From the NCBI RefSeq assembly GCF_005405485.1, contig NZ_BJED01000004.1:108959-172958 (forward strand): a DNA stretch of 64,000 nucleotides, written 5' to 3'. Position numbers and translations under genes: made by a program. This document shows positions 56,059 to 64,000 of this stretch, piece after piece. The notes below the pieces were generated by a model, which was given only the letters and a program-made list of their open reading frames with translations, did no database searches and had not been told where the DNA came from. Position 1 is the stretch's first letter. The number at the start of each line of letters is the position of its first letter. This DNA comes from Enterococcus hulanensis. GTDB taxonomy: Bacteria; Bacillota; Bacilli; Lactobacillales; Enterococcaceae.

Positions 56059-57009
56059 TTATTTAGTTCCTAGTGTTGAAGCGATGATCTTCATTTCGCC
56101 TTCAACTTTCCATTCAGTAATTTGTGCTGGTAGTATGCAGCTTGTGCCTGGTTTCATTTCATAGCTTTGACCGTCAACGATCAAATTACCGTATCCTTCA
56201 ACAACTGTTACCAATGTATAGTCGCCGGCTTTTTTAAGAGCAAGTTCTCCAATAACATCCCATTCATAGACATTGAAGAAATCAGTTTTTAAATAGGTAA
56301 TTACAGATGATGTTCCTTTTTTACTTTCAGATACTTCTAATTCAGGACTGATAGCCGGAACAGTTGTCACATCGATTGATTGTTGGATATGCAATTCACG
56401 CGTATTTCCTTGATCGTCTTTACGATCATAGTCATATACTCGATAAGTCGTATCTGAGCTCTGTTGCGTTTCTAAGATCATGATACCTTTACCGATGGCA
56501 TGGATCGTTCCGCTTGGTACATAGAAAAAGTCTCCCTTTTTCACAGGTACGCGGCGCAATAAATCATCCCAGCGTTCATCTTCGATCATCTCTGCTAATT
56601 CCTCACGAGTTTTCGCATTGTGACCATAAACGATCTCTGAGCCTGGTTTTGCATTGATAATATACCAGCATTCAGTTTTGCCTAATTCACCTTCGTGTTT
56701 CAAGCCATAACTGTCGTCCGGATGAACCTGCACAGATAAATCATCTTCTGCATCCAAGATTTTCGTCAATAATGGGAAAACATCTCCTTTGGCATTTCCA
56801 AATAATTCGCGATGCTCGCTCCAAAGATCACTGACTTTCCAGCCTTTATAAGGACCATTTTCTACAATACTGACGCCATGAGGGTGCCCGCTGATCGCCC
56901 AATCTTCTCCGATTTTGTCGTTGGGGATATCAAAACCAAAAACAGTCTGTAATTGATCGCCGCCCCAAATTTTTTCTTGAAAAACTGGTTTTAAAAATAA
57001 TGGTTCCAT
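56059..57009 (-). CDS. manA: Mannose-6-phosphate isomerase, class I
   Basis: A 316-residue zinc enzyme converting mannose 6-phosphate and fructose 6-phosphate. It has the type I motif VQVHPDDSYG, the active-site YVPSGTIHAIGKG and the cupin fold. The length is typical of Firmicute enzymes. Monocistronic. Confidence 0.95.
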   Translation of the reverse strand: MEPLFLKPVFQEKIWGGDQLQTVFGFDIPNDKIGEDWAISGHPHGVSIVENGPYKGWKVSDLWSEHRELFGNAKGDVFPLLTKILDAEDDLSVQVHPDDSYGLKHEGELGKTECWYIINAKPGSEIVYGHNAKTREELAEMIEDERWDDLLRRVPVKKGDFFYVPSGTIHAIGKGIMILETQQSSDTTYRVYDYDRKDDQGNTRELHIQQSIDVTTVPAISPELEVSESKKGTSSVITYLKTDFFNVYEWDVIGELALKKAGDYTLVTVVEGYGNLIVDGQSYEMKPGTSCILPAQITEWKVEGEMKIIASTLGTK

Positions 57010-57106
57010 GCTTATTGCTCCTTTTTTATTGTATTTATTTTCAAGTCGTATACCAGCTCAACTTGCCTCGACCTAACGAAACGACAAAAAGCTGTGCTGA
57101 TATTCT

Positions 57107-58138
57107 TTACTTTTGATAGTTTTTTGCACGCTCATTTAAATAGCAGGTTAAAATTTCATCACGGTGAGAAACATAGCTGACCCGATGATCTTCTGTGTGC
57201 ACACGATTTGACAGAAAAATGAAAGCTGATTTCTTCACGACATCCAGTAGCAAAAAAGTACCTGTATAACCGGTATGGAAAAGTAACGGTGCTTGATCTA
57301 ACGGACTAAATTTCAAATCCCAACCGATCGAGCGCTTCCCTTTTCCTGTTGGTGTTTGATCATAAAGCAGCTCTTGAACTGTCTTGTCATGCAAATAAAT
57401 AATATCGCTAACACGGCCAAGATTCAAATACATTTTTGCAAATTTACTTAAATCTTTCATATTTGTAAAGAGTCCGGCATTGCCTGCATGGGAAGCTAAG
57501 ATTCGTGCTTTTGGATCGTGGGTCAAGCCCTTTAGAATTGTTCCATCCGCTAGCCTTTGTGTCGGTACGATGTTGTCATACGGCGGCTGAGGTAAAAATC
57601 TGCTATCAGTCATGTCCAGTGGCTGCAAAACTTCTTCCTTAAAAACGTCGATTACATCCTTTTGATAGATTGCCTCGATCAAGAAGCCCAATAGGATAGT
57701 TCCCGCATCCGTATATTTAACCGTTTTCCCAAGTTGATCGCCCGGCTGTAAAGTTAAATAGGCCTTCCGTAACTCTTCGGCATTTAATTGATCACGATTC
57801 GGAATGTAGGTCTGGATATCCGATGTATGAGTTAGTAGATGACGTAATGTGATCGTCTCATTTTGAAATTCTGGCAACAGCTCGTGCAGCGTTTGATCCC
57901 AAGAAAGCTTTCCCGCTTCTTTCAACTTCAGCATAACAGTCGTCGTACAAACAACTTTTGTTAAAGAAGCTACATCGAAAAGCATATCTTCTTGCATCGC
58001 AATCATTGTTGGTTCGATTTGAGCAGATCCTAAGACCTTTGTTTCCTCTTTCTCTCCTTCAATAAAACGAAGGACGGTTCCGGGGAAAACACCACCCTGC
58101 ATCTTTTCTTCTATTAAACGAAGTGTTCCAGGATACAT
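57107..58138 (-). CDS. Serine hydrolase, beta-lactamase/PBP4*-like family
   Basis: A 343-residue class C beta-lactamase-fold protein. The catalytic Ser-x-x-Lys lies in FDVASLTKVVCTT (near residue 60), the Tyr motif in KYTDAGTILLG and HTGYTG near the C-terminus. ATG 58138 follows AAGGAGG; 29 upstream codons are unlikely. There is no signal peptide, so it seems cytosolic, like EstB-type esterases. The substrate is unknown. Confidence 0.88.
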   Translation of the reverse strand: MYPGTLRLIEEKMQGGVFPGTVLRFIEGEKEETKVLGSAQIEPTMIAMQEDMLFDVASLTKVVCTTTVMLKLKEAGKLSWDQTLHELLPEFQNETITLRHLLTHTSDIQTYIPNRDQLNAEELRKAYLTLQPGDQLGKTVKYTDAGTILLGFLIEAIYQKDVIDVFKEEVLQPLDMTDSRFLPQPPYDNIVPTQRLADGTILKGLTHDPKARILASHAGNAGLFTNMKDLSKFAKMYLNLGRVSDIIYLHDKTVQELLYDQTPTGKGKRSIGWDLKFSPLDQAPLLFHTGYTGTFLLLDVVKKSAFIFLSNRVHTEDHRVSYVSHRDEILTCYLNERAKNYQK

Positions 58139-58262
58139 GACGACCTCCTTAAACTTATTTTCTAAAAAAGTATAGCATAAAATAAAAAATGAATTTAGTT
58201 TTACAAAGTTAACGTGTAGAATCAAAGTAATAAAGCAAATGCTTCAATAAGAGGTGATTCTT

Positions 58263-58595
58263 ATGAACAGTAGACTCAAACAAATTTGCCAGCCGCGAAA
58301 AATCCTTATATTTGCCTTTTCACTTTTTTTGATTGTTTTGCTGCAGCTACTTGTGGATGATTGGCAGGTTAAAATATTCGGATTCTTTTTAGTATTGGTG
58401 ATTGATAATATTCTGCTTTACCGATTCACTGATTATTATATCGAGACGGGCATTTTTACTGTCCCTTCTTATAATCTCATCTCAAATCTGATGATGGATT
58501 TCTTGGTTTATTCAGCGATCCGATACGCTCAATCAGTAACACCCGCTTTTGATGTCATAGGAATCCTTATCCTTTTTCATTGTAGTTATAAATAA
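58263..58595 (+). CDS. Small membrane protein of unknown function
   Basis: A 110-residue protein with three to four hydrophobic segments (about residues 15-33, 38-56, 72-90, 95-108). ATG 58263 lies eight bases after AGAGGTG; the GTG at 58254 is inside that site. I do not recognise a family. It is followed by an intrinsic terminator, which supports a real gene. Confidence 0.65.
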   Translation: MNSRLKQICQPRKILIFAFSLFLIVLLQLLVDDWQVKIFGFFLVLVIDNILLYRFTDYYIETGIFTVPSYNLISNLMMDFLVYSAIRYAQSVTPAFDVIGILILFHCSYK

Positions 58596-58605
58596 TGACA
58601 AAAAG

Positions 58606-58634
58606 AAAACCGCGATTTCTCGCGGTTTTTTTCT
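58606..58634. terminator. Terminator between converging genes
   Basis: AAAACCGCG (58606-58614) and CGCGGTTTT (58621-58629) with further T on the right. Confidence 0.85.
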
Positions 58635-59454
58635 ATTTCAATACGAACCACCATTCGATGCCAGCTGCATCATAGAGGGTAATCAAGGATTTCTTTTTAT
58701 CACAGAAAAAGTTTAACTGTTTGCCGCTTAGATGTTCCGAAAGCTCTAATAATTTATCCTTCGAAACGATAAACTGCAGAAAATCCAGTCCTAATACTTT
58801 ATCCGTTGGCAGATCAATCGTGCCGCCAGTGGCTGTGCTTAATCCTACATTAAATTCGCCGCGGTTCAAAAGTATCTCCTCATCACTCTCGTCATGGACT
58901 TCTAAACCTAATATTTCTGCTAAAAATGCTTGCTGCTTGCTCATGTCACTGACATTCAAATGAATCTTGTCAAAATACGCGCCATGAATTTTTTCACGTT
59001 TTGTTGCTTTCTTTGATAACTCGGCAAAATCAATTTTGATTGGTTCCGAAGTTGAACGTTCCTTACTAGGGGCATAGAAAATTTCAATTTCATTTCCTTC
59101 AGGGTCTTCAAATAGCAAGCCCTTTTCATCATCAGCTTGTAAAGCGGATTTGACCGGATAATCTTCTTTTTCTGCTCGATAATAAACGTTCGCTAGTTCT
59201 TCGACATTCGGTACAACTAGTGAAACCCGTTGCATTTTTTTGATTTCACCACGATGTTCATCTGCTCGTGGGCTTTCTTCCAACCAAAGTAGTTCACTGG
59301 CCGGATCTTTGTATCCCAGAATCGCTAATTCGTTTTCTTCCCGCAATAAATGCAGTCCGATGATATCACGATAGAAATGAATCATTCCGTCACGATCTCG
59401 CACACGAATGGCGATTGTTTTTAAATTAAGTTTCCCTAAATGAAAATTTCCCAT
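58633..59454 (-). CDS. VOC-family protein with two glyoxalase-like domains
   Basis: A 273-residue protein with two vicinal-oxygen-chelate modules: residues 5-130 (IAIRVRDRDGMIHFYRDIIGL, DPEGNEIEIFYAP) and 155-270 (HLNVSDMSKQQAFLAEILGLE). The order resembles CatE/YfiE-type catechol 2,3-dioxygenase homologues. In the second half the usual DPxGxxIE is changed to DAAGIEWWF, so metal-dependent activity is uncertain. Confidence 0.85.
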   Translation of the reverse strand: MGNFHLGKLNLKTIAIRVRDRDGMIHFYRDIIGLHLLREENELAILGYKDPASELLWLEESPRADEHRGEIKKMQRVSLVVPNVEELANVYYRAEKEDYPVKSALQADDEKGLLFEDPEGNEIEIFYAPSKERSTSEPIKIDFAELSKKATKREKIHGAYFDKIHLNVSDMSKQQAFLAEILGLEVHDESDEEILLNRGEFNVGLSTATGGTIDLPTDKVLGLDFLQFIVSKDKLLELSEHLSGKQLNFFCDKKKSLITLYDAAGIEWWFVLK

Positions 59455-59728
59455 TGTTTTCTTCCCTCCATCATTCCTATTTTAACTATGCTATCGGATT
59501 CACGCAAGCAATATCCTTTTTAAGTTTCCCTTCAGAACAAAAAAGACAGTCGTTTTTGCTAAATGCAACAATTATGTTTATCAATAATTTCCTAATATGG
59601 AATTTTTTTGAATGTTTTCTTTACTTTCCATCAAAATTCAGTAAAATATCTATGATAACACTTGTAATCAGTCTATATATAGATTAAAGTTAGAATCGAT
59701 ATTAAGAAAGAAAAGGATATAAAGAAGA

Positions 59729-60037
59729 ATGAATTATTCGGTAACTACCCAAGAATTTATGATGCTTGCTGCAAAAGAACCCGTGAATGTTTTAGATTTA
59801 AGAGACCATGACCTAGATGAATCTTTTGAGTTATTAGAAGGCTCGAATGTCCTTCAGATTCCATTGACCCAGCTGCCAAACTGTTTAAGCCAACTTGACA
59901 AAGGTAAAACGTATTACCTATTTACTCAATTCGGTGTTCGTTCAAAAACAATGGCACAATTTTTACGCAACGAAGGCTTCCAAGTAACAAATGTGATCGG
60001 CGGCACTTCAGCGTATCAGCAATATCTTGCAAGTTAA
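59729..60037 (+). CDS. Rhodanese-like domain protein lacking the catalytic cysteine
   Basis: A 102-residue single rhodanese domain. VNVLDLRDHDLDES marks the first half. The active loop, which would read CxxGxRS, is TQFGVRS, so Thr66 replaces the sulfur-carrying Cys. It cannot be a normal sulfurtransferase and may be a binding or regulatory protein. It is followed by the azoreductase gene about 100 bases on. Confidence 0.85.
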   Translation: MNYSVTTQEFMMLAAKEPVNVLDLRDHDLDESFELLEGSNVLQIPLTQLPNCLSQLDKGKTYYLFTQFGVRSKTMAQFLRNEGFQVTNVIGGTSAYQQYLAS

Positions 60038-60135
60038 CAAAAAATATTTTAATTTAAATATTCAAGCAGAAAAATTGTTTGTTTTAAATATTTTGTGTAC
60101 TATTCGATAGTAATTAAATTTAAGGAGTGTTAGTT

Positions 60136-60756
60136 TTGGCAAATGTTCTAGTAGTGAATGCACACCCGCTGTCCGCAGAAGACTCGCAAACGGTGACTGT
60201 TTTAGATACCTTTATTGAAGCACATCAAGCTAGTCATCCTGAAGATGTTTTCACCATGTTAGATTTGTATTATACAGATATCCCTGAGATCGACGGCGAC
60301 CTTTTATCAGCCTGGAATTCTTTGAAAAAGGGAACTGTTTTTACTGAATTAAGTAATGTTCAACAAGAAAAAGTTCGTGTTTTCAACGAATTTACTGATC
60401 AATTTTTAGCTAGTGAAAAAATCGTTATTGCGAATGCTTTGTGGAATTTGAATATTCCAACAAAATTGAAGGCTTGGTTCGATACAATCAACGTTGCTGG
60501 TAAAACCTTCAAATATACAGCAGAAGGCCCTGTCGGCTTAGTAAGCGATAAAAAGGCCCTCCACATCCAATCAAGCGGCGGTACATATAATGGTCAAGAT
60601 TTCTCAGCACAATATGTTAAAGGAATTTTGAATTTTATCGGTATTACTGAATTTGATTCCATCTATATCGAAGGTGCCGATTATGATCCAGCTAGAGCAC
60701 CTGAGATCGTGGCAGCTGCAAAAGAAAAAGCAAAAACATTAGCAGCGCAATTTTAA
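60136..60756 (+). CDS. azoR: FMN-dependent NADH:quinone oxidoreductase / azoreductase
   Basis: A 206-residue flavodoxin-fold enzyme of the AzoR family (two-electron reduction of quinones and azo bonds). VLVVNAHPLS near the start, NALWNLNIPTKLKAWFDTINVAGKTFKYT and HIQSSGGTYN form the FMN and active site. The start is TTG 60136 behind AAGGAG with eight bases spacing; GTG 60127 lies inside that site. Confidence 0.92.
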   Translation: MANVLVVNAHPLSAEDSQTVTVLDTFIEAHQASHPEDVFTMLDLYYTDIPEIDGDLLSAWNSLKKGTVFTELSNVQQEKVRVFNEFTDQFLASEKIVIANALWNLNIPTKLKAWFDTINVAGKTFKYTAEGPVGLVSDKKALHIQSSGGTYNGQDFSAQYVKGILNFIGITEFDSIYIEGADYDPARAPEIVAAAKEKAKTLAAQF

Positions 60757-60780
60757 CCAACCCTACTAAAGAAAAAAAGG

Positions 60781-60804
60781 CTCCTGTCGATTATTCGACA
60801 GGAG
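60781..60804 (-). terminator. Terminator overlapping the end of the AI-2E gene
   Basis: CTCCTGTCGA (60781-60790) and TCGACAGGAG (60795-60804), a perfect 10-bp stem with a 4-base loop, followed on the minus strand by seven T. It overlaps the last codons of the transporter gene. Confidence 0.85.
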
Positions 60805-61951
60805 TCTCTTCTTCGTCTTCGTAAAGTTTTGAAACACCTTTATACCATTCAAATACATGGATCGCGATAACTTTTGCTACCGCATAAAAAGGAATCCCCA
60901 AAATCACACCAGTAATACCAAATATCTTACCAGCTGTCAGCAAGACAAACATAATTGTCACTGGGTGAATTTCTAATTGATTTCCCAATACCAGCGGTGA
61001 AACGATTCGTCCTTCGATCGTTTGTTCAATCGCAAAGACAATGATCACCTTTACTAACATGATCGGTCCTGTAACAAGCGCGATAAACACTACTGGTACC
61101 ATCGCTAAAAATGATCCTAGGTACGGAATCAGGTTTAGAAATCCTGCTAAGATTCCTAAAGTGATCGCATAGTTCATTCCCACTAACGAGAAGCCGACAA
61201 TGAACATCACCGCGACCGCAAATGCTACCGTTAGCTGACCACGAATATACGAAGCCAATTGTGAGTTCATTTCAGTCATTACCCGCAACGTCGGTTTCCG
61301 AGCTTTCGTCGGTAACAGTTTAAGAATATATGGCGCTAACTGATCACCGTCCTTCAATAAGAAGAACAAAATGATCGGTGCTGTGATCAACGCGATCACT
61401 ACCGTCGCCAGCGTCGAAACGACACTTCCCAAGCCCTGTAAAGTCACACGCGACAGTTTTTGTGCCGTATCCGTCAAGGACTCTAGTATCTTCTGCAGAC
61501 TATTATCAATGTGCTCTTGAAACGGCTTGAAGGATGGATCTTTAAAGACCTCACTTATTTTGTCACTGATCGTATCAAAATACCCCGGCAAGCTTTTCAT
61601 CATAGAGCCTATTTGCTCCCTAATCTGCGGGATGATAACGACGATTCCCCAAATCAACAGTGCTACGACCACAATAAAAAGCAATACAATCGCAAAGGTG
61701 CGCTTCAAACCTTTACTCTCCAAGAAATTTACCACCGGATTCATCAAATAATAAAGAATTCCGGCAATAACTATTGGCAATCCGACGATGGCAAAAAATT
61801 GTCCTACCGGTTCAAATAGATAGGAGACTTTCGTAAATACCAACGCGATCAACAGCAGCAATAATACAATGATCAACGCCACGACGACTTGGCTGTTTAA
61901 GAACCATTTCCAAAACCAAGAAGTTCTTTGCGTTAATTTCTTTTTATCCAC
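60791..61951 (-). CDS. AI-2E family transporter
   Basis: A 386-residue membrane protein of the PF01594 family with about eight hydrophobic segments. It has GLPIVIAGILYYLMNPVVNFLE near the start, a large soluble loop about 110-180, and GFLNLIPYLGSFLAMVPVVFIAL and EGRIVSPLVLGNQLEIHPV in the C-terminal part. Members are variously called TqsA-like exporters or ion antiporters; function here is open. Confidence 0.92.
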   Translation of the reverse strand: MDKKKLTQRTSWFWKWFLNSQVVVALIIVLLLLLIALVFTKVSYLFEPVGQFFAIVGLPIVIAGILYYLMNPVVNFLESKGLKRTFAIVLLFIVVVALLIWGIVVIIPQIREQIGSMMKSLPGYFDTISDKISEVFKDPSFKPFQEHIDNSLQKILESLTDTAQKLSRVTLQGLGSVVSTLATVVIALITAPIILFFLLKDGDQLAPYILKLLPTKARKPTLRVMTEMNSQLASYIRGQLTVAFAVAVMFIVGFSLVGMNYAITLGILAGFLNLIPYLGSFLAMVPVVFIALVTGPIMLVKVIIVFAIEQTIEGRIVSPLVLGNQLEIHPVTIMFVLLTAGKIFGITGVILGIPFYAVAKVIAIHVFEWYKGVSKLYEDEEETPVE

Positions 61952-61963
61952 TCACTCACGTCC

Positions 61964-62308
61964 CTACTGATAACTAATTTTCATCCCAACTTCCAAATCT
62001 GGAAGTTTTTCCGGGGTGACATAGATGCCATTTGGAATCACGCCGACTTCTTCTTGAAAGAAAATAGTCGCATGTCCAATCTCATTTAGATTTTCATTAG
62101 CCAACGGCCCTACACCATTCACTTGATAGCTTTGATCACCAAAAATCAGCTCTCCGCCTTTTTCCAGCTGAATCATTTCATCCCCCAGCTTTTTCTGAAC
62201 GATCGAAACATCCAATAAATCTGGTGTGATGGTTTCACCAAAAAGAACTAAGATATTTTCATCATTAATCGCATTTTTTCCAATTTGAGTAATTTCTGTC
62301 ACTGTCAT
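61964..62308 (-). CDS. PTS glucitol/sorbitol-type IIA protein
   Basis: A 114-residue PTSIIA_gutA family protein (LVLFGETITPDLLDVSIVQ, YQVNGVGPLANENLNEIGHATIFF). No IIB or IIC gene is adjacent, so it is an orphan IIA. It lies 12 bases before the AI-2E gene and is probably co-transcribed. It may be regulatory rather than transport-linked. Confidence 0.85.
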   Translation of the reverse strand: MTVTEITQIGKNAINDENILVLFGETITPDLLDVSIVQKKLGDEMIQLEKGGELIFGDQSYQVNGVGPLANENLNEIGHATIFFQEEVGVIPNGIYVTPEKLPDLEVGMKISYQ

Positions 62309-62414
62309 ACGTCACGCTCTTTTCTCGTTTATTTTTCAATTATATCATAAAGTTAACGCTATCCAAGCGGGAATAAACTTGCTAGAATAGACATACAATG
62401 AAGGAGGTTTTTTG

Positions 62415-63434
62415 ATGATCCACAAAATACTTTTAGGTACCTACACACGACGCGTTAGCCAAGGCATTTATCAAATTCAATTAGATACTGCGGCTGAGAC
62501 GTTAACTAATTTGGAGTTAGTAACAGCAGAAACAAGCCCCACTTATCTTGCAAAAAGTAAAAATGATTTTCTTTACTCGGTGACAAGTCGCGATGGTCAG
62601 GGCGGACTTTCTAGTTATGATCCCCAAAATAAATTTTTGAATGCGGCTACAGAAGAAGGCGCATCACCTTGCTACGTTGCTGTTGATGAAGCTCGTCAAT
62701 TAGTTTACGGCGCGAATTACCACAAGGGTGAGTTGAACACTTATAAAATCCAAGCAGATGGTTCCTTGGAAGCCGTTGCGTCTCTTTTCCATAAAGAACC
62801 AACTGGCCCTCATAAAAATCAAGACCACGCGCACACCCACTATACCGATCTTACACCGGATCAACGCTTAGTTGCTTGTGATCTTGGAACAGATCGCGTG
62901 TATACTTACGATGTTAGCGAGGCTGGTGAAGTTGAAGAAACTGCAGTGTATGTCGCGGAGCCTGGTACTGGCCCTCGTCATTTAGTATTCCATCCAAATG
63001 AAAGTATGGCTTATCTTTTTGGGGAATTAGACAGCAGTGTAACTGTTTTAGCTTATGATCAAACAGATGGCAGCTTCACACAAAAACAAAAGGTTTCTAC
63101 CTTGCCAAAAGAGTTTGATGGTGAAAATGGCGGCGCAGCGATCCGCGTATCAGATGACGGCCGCTTCTTATATGCTTCAAATCGCGGACATAACTCAATT
63201 GCAGTCTTTGCCATTGCTGATGAAGGTTCAAGTGTTGAGATGATCCAAACAATTTCGACCGAGGGTGATTTCCCAAGAGATTTCGCATTGAGTCCAGATA
63301 ATGCGTATGTTGTTGCTGCCAATCAAAACAGCGACAACCTGACTCTTTATCGTCGCGACAACGAAAGCGGCTTATTGACGATGATCCAAAAGGATGTCTT
63401 CGCTCCTGAAGCTGTTTGTGTGTACTTCGAATAG
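62415..63434 (+). CDS. Lactonase-family seven-bladed beta-propeller protein
   Basis: A 339-residue 6-phosphogluconolactonase-like (Lactonase, YkgB/Pgl-type) protein. It has LLGTYTRRVSQGIYQIQLD at the start, YGANYHKGEL, HAHTHYTDLTPDQRLVACDLGTDRVYTYD, GPRHLVFHP and FLYASNRGHNSIAVF. ATG 62415 is used behind AAGGAGG (the TTG at 62412 is directly before it). It could serve the oxidative pentose phosphate route. Confidence 0.92.
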   Translation: MIHKILLGTYTRRVSQGIYQIQLDTAAETLTNLELVTAETSPTYLAKSKNDFLYSVTSRDGQGGLSSYDPQNKFLNAATEEGASPCYVAVDEARQLVYGANYHKGELNTYKIQADGSLEAVASLFHKEPTGPHKNQDHAHTHYTDLTPDQRLVACDLGTDRVYTYDVSEAGEVEETAVYVAEPGTGPRHLVFHPNESMAYLFGELDSSVTVLAYDQTDGSFTQKQKVSTLPKEFDGENGGAAIRVSDDGRFLYASNRGHNSIAVFAIADEGSSVEMIQTISTEGDFPRDFALSPDNAYVVAANQNSDNLTLYRRDNESGLLTMIQKDVFAPEAVCVYFE

Positions 63435-63449
63435 AGAGGAATTCACGAT

Positions 63450-63611
63450 ATGAACAAAGAAGAAGTAATTGAACGGCTAAAAAAAGATTTGGATTTGCCA
63501 AACTTTAAAGGTCGGTTAGAAGAAAAAGAATACACCGAAGAAGAATATCAAAAAATCAAAAACGATTTGAATGATTATTTTGAGAACTATGTAAGAAATA
63601 TTGAGAATTAG
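63450..63611 (+). CDS. Small charged protein of 53 residues
   Basis: An ORF of 53 codons behind AGAGAGGA (63433-63440), 15 bases after the lactonase stop and directly followed by a strong terminator. The protein is rich in Glu, Lys and Asn (MNKEEVIERLKKDLDLPNFK...), predicted helical, with no membrane part. I do not recognise it. Good spacing and the terminator make it likely to be real and co-transcribed with the lactonase gene. Confidence 0.72.
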   Translation: MNKEEVIERLKKDLDLPNFKGRLEEKEYTEEEYQKIKNDLNDYFENYVRNIEN

Positions 63612-63652
63612 AAAACTGACCTCCAAATGATTTTTCTTGGAGGTCAGTTTTT
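63612..63652 (+). terminator. Terminator of the lactonase operon
   Basis: AAAACTGACCTCCAA (63612-63626) and its exact complement (63638-63652) form a 15-bp stem, followed by more T. Confidence 0.88.
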
Positions 63653-63674
63653 TATTATTGAATAGATTGCAAGT

Positions 63675-64000
63675 AGAACTGACTGCTATTTCCTATTAAG
63701 GTATTCATTTTTCTTGAAGAAAAATGAGTTTGATTGTCGTTTCGCATACGATTCTACTTAACCAGCTAAAGCTGGTGCTAGAACTCGCTGCTATTTCCTA
63801 TTAAGGTATTCATTTTTCTTGAGGAAAAATGAGTTTGATTGTCATTTCGCATATCATTCTGCTAAACTGTTCGAACTTTCTATCCATATCAATTATAGTA
63901 ATTGCGTCTCAAACTTAATAAAACTGCGAAAAGCAGAACTGACAGCTATCTCCACATCATGGTATGCATTTTCCTAAAAACCAGGAAAATGTTTATTGTC
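63675..64000. repeat. Tandem intergenic repeat, period about 105 bp, running off the right edge
   Basis: Copies start with AGAACTGACTGCTATTTCC-like sequence at 63675, AGAACTCGCTGC at 63780 and AGAACTGACAGCTATC at 63935. The first two share TATTAAGGTATTCATTTTTC, then TTGA, then a mirrored GAAAAATGAGTTTGATTGTC. Each contains a palindrome of the type CATTTTTCTT-AAGAAAAATG. The third copy is more diverged and cut by the window end. No ORF with a ribosome site is present. Confidence 0.75.

Noticed and set aside
63097..63501. 134-residue minus-strand ORF over the lactonase gene
   Set aside because: Runs antisense across a well-supported gene and its neighbour; no ribosome site.
63675..64000. CRISPR array at the right edge
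   Set aside because: Repeats are about 105 bp apart with long diverging units and internal palindromes; there are no 24-47 bp repeats with unique spacers and no cas genes.

Overview
The window looks like chromosome of a low-GC Gram-positive coccus, most likely an Enterococcus, carrying an integrative conjugative element (ICE). The pointers are the Tn916-type conjugation genes, the suf operon ordered sufC-D-S-U-B, the tdk-prfA-prmC-sua5-glyA-upp block, MurT/GatD, a methionine T-box in front of metNIQ, and strong Shine-Dalgarno sites. I cannot fix the species. The chromosome from 25.8 kb onward is visibly richer in G+C than the ICE, and the cargo inside the ICE is the most AT-rich part.

Positions 1 to about 25,740 are the right-hand part of the ICE; its left end lies outside the window. 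In order: a HEPN-type gene cut by the window edge (possible phage defence), the conjugation genes orf17-orf16-orf15-orf14-orf13 of the Tn916 family, a cargo zone (8.3-21.9 kb) where Tn916 would carry orf12-tet(M), a regulatory block (22.5-23.7 kb: winged-helix protein, sigma-region-4 protein, Orf8-like HTH protein), a structured non-coding stretch, an excisionase-like gene and a tyrosine integrase. The element ends just downstream of sufB.

The main discovery is a complete lasso-peptide biosynthetic cluster in the cargo (8384-18366). A 45-residue precursor (missed by a minimum-length ORF search) has the YxxP leader motif, Thr at leader position -2, a Gly1 core start and one acidic core residue, Asp9, which fixes a nine-residue macrolactam ring. 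It is followed by a terminator-like hairpin, an asparagine-synthetase-like cyclase, a PqqD-like leader-binding protein, a fusion of the B2 cysteine peptidase with a complete ABC exporter, and a BcrAB/LanFEG-like ABC system probably giving self-immunity. A divergent ComP/ComA-like two-component system probably controls it. Decayed pieces of the same CHAP-hydrolase gene flank the cluster on both sides in the same orientation, which suggests how the cargo was acquired.

A second cargo operon on the minus strand (18.8-21.8 kb) encodes a small membrane protein, an XRE regulator, a DUF4386 protein, a quinone-oxidoreductase-like enzyme and a methyltransferase. Its promoter has an inverted, decayed twin with the same ACTTGACA boxes at the same 46-bp spacing.

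The chromosomal part holds, in order: the suf Fe-S assembly operon; a GFA-family gene; a fructose-type PTS/aldolase operon with a DeoR regulator; metNIQ under a T-box; gcvH, an Spx/ArsC-like gene and a rodA/ftsW-type gene; tRNA-Thr(CGU); upp, glyA, sua5, prmC, prfA, tdk; a YfcC-type transporter; a MerR/SDR pair with a 19-bp-spacer promoter; a TrkH/KtrB potassium transporter; murT-gatD; a lipoprotein esterase; manA; a serine hydrolase; VOC, rhodanese-like and azoreductase genes; an AI-2E transporter; a glucitol-type PTS IIA; a lactonase; and a tandem intergenic repeat at the right edge that is related to one between sufB and sufU.
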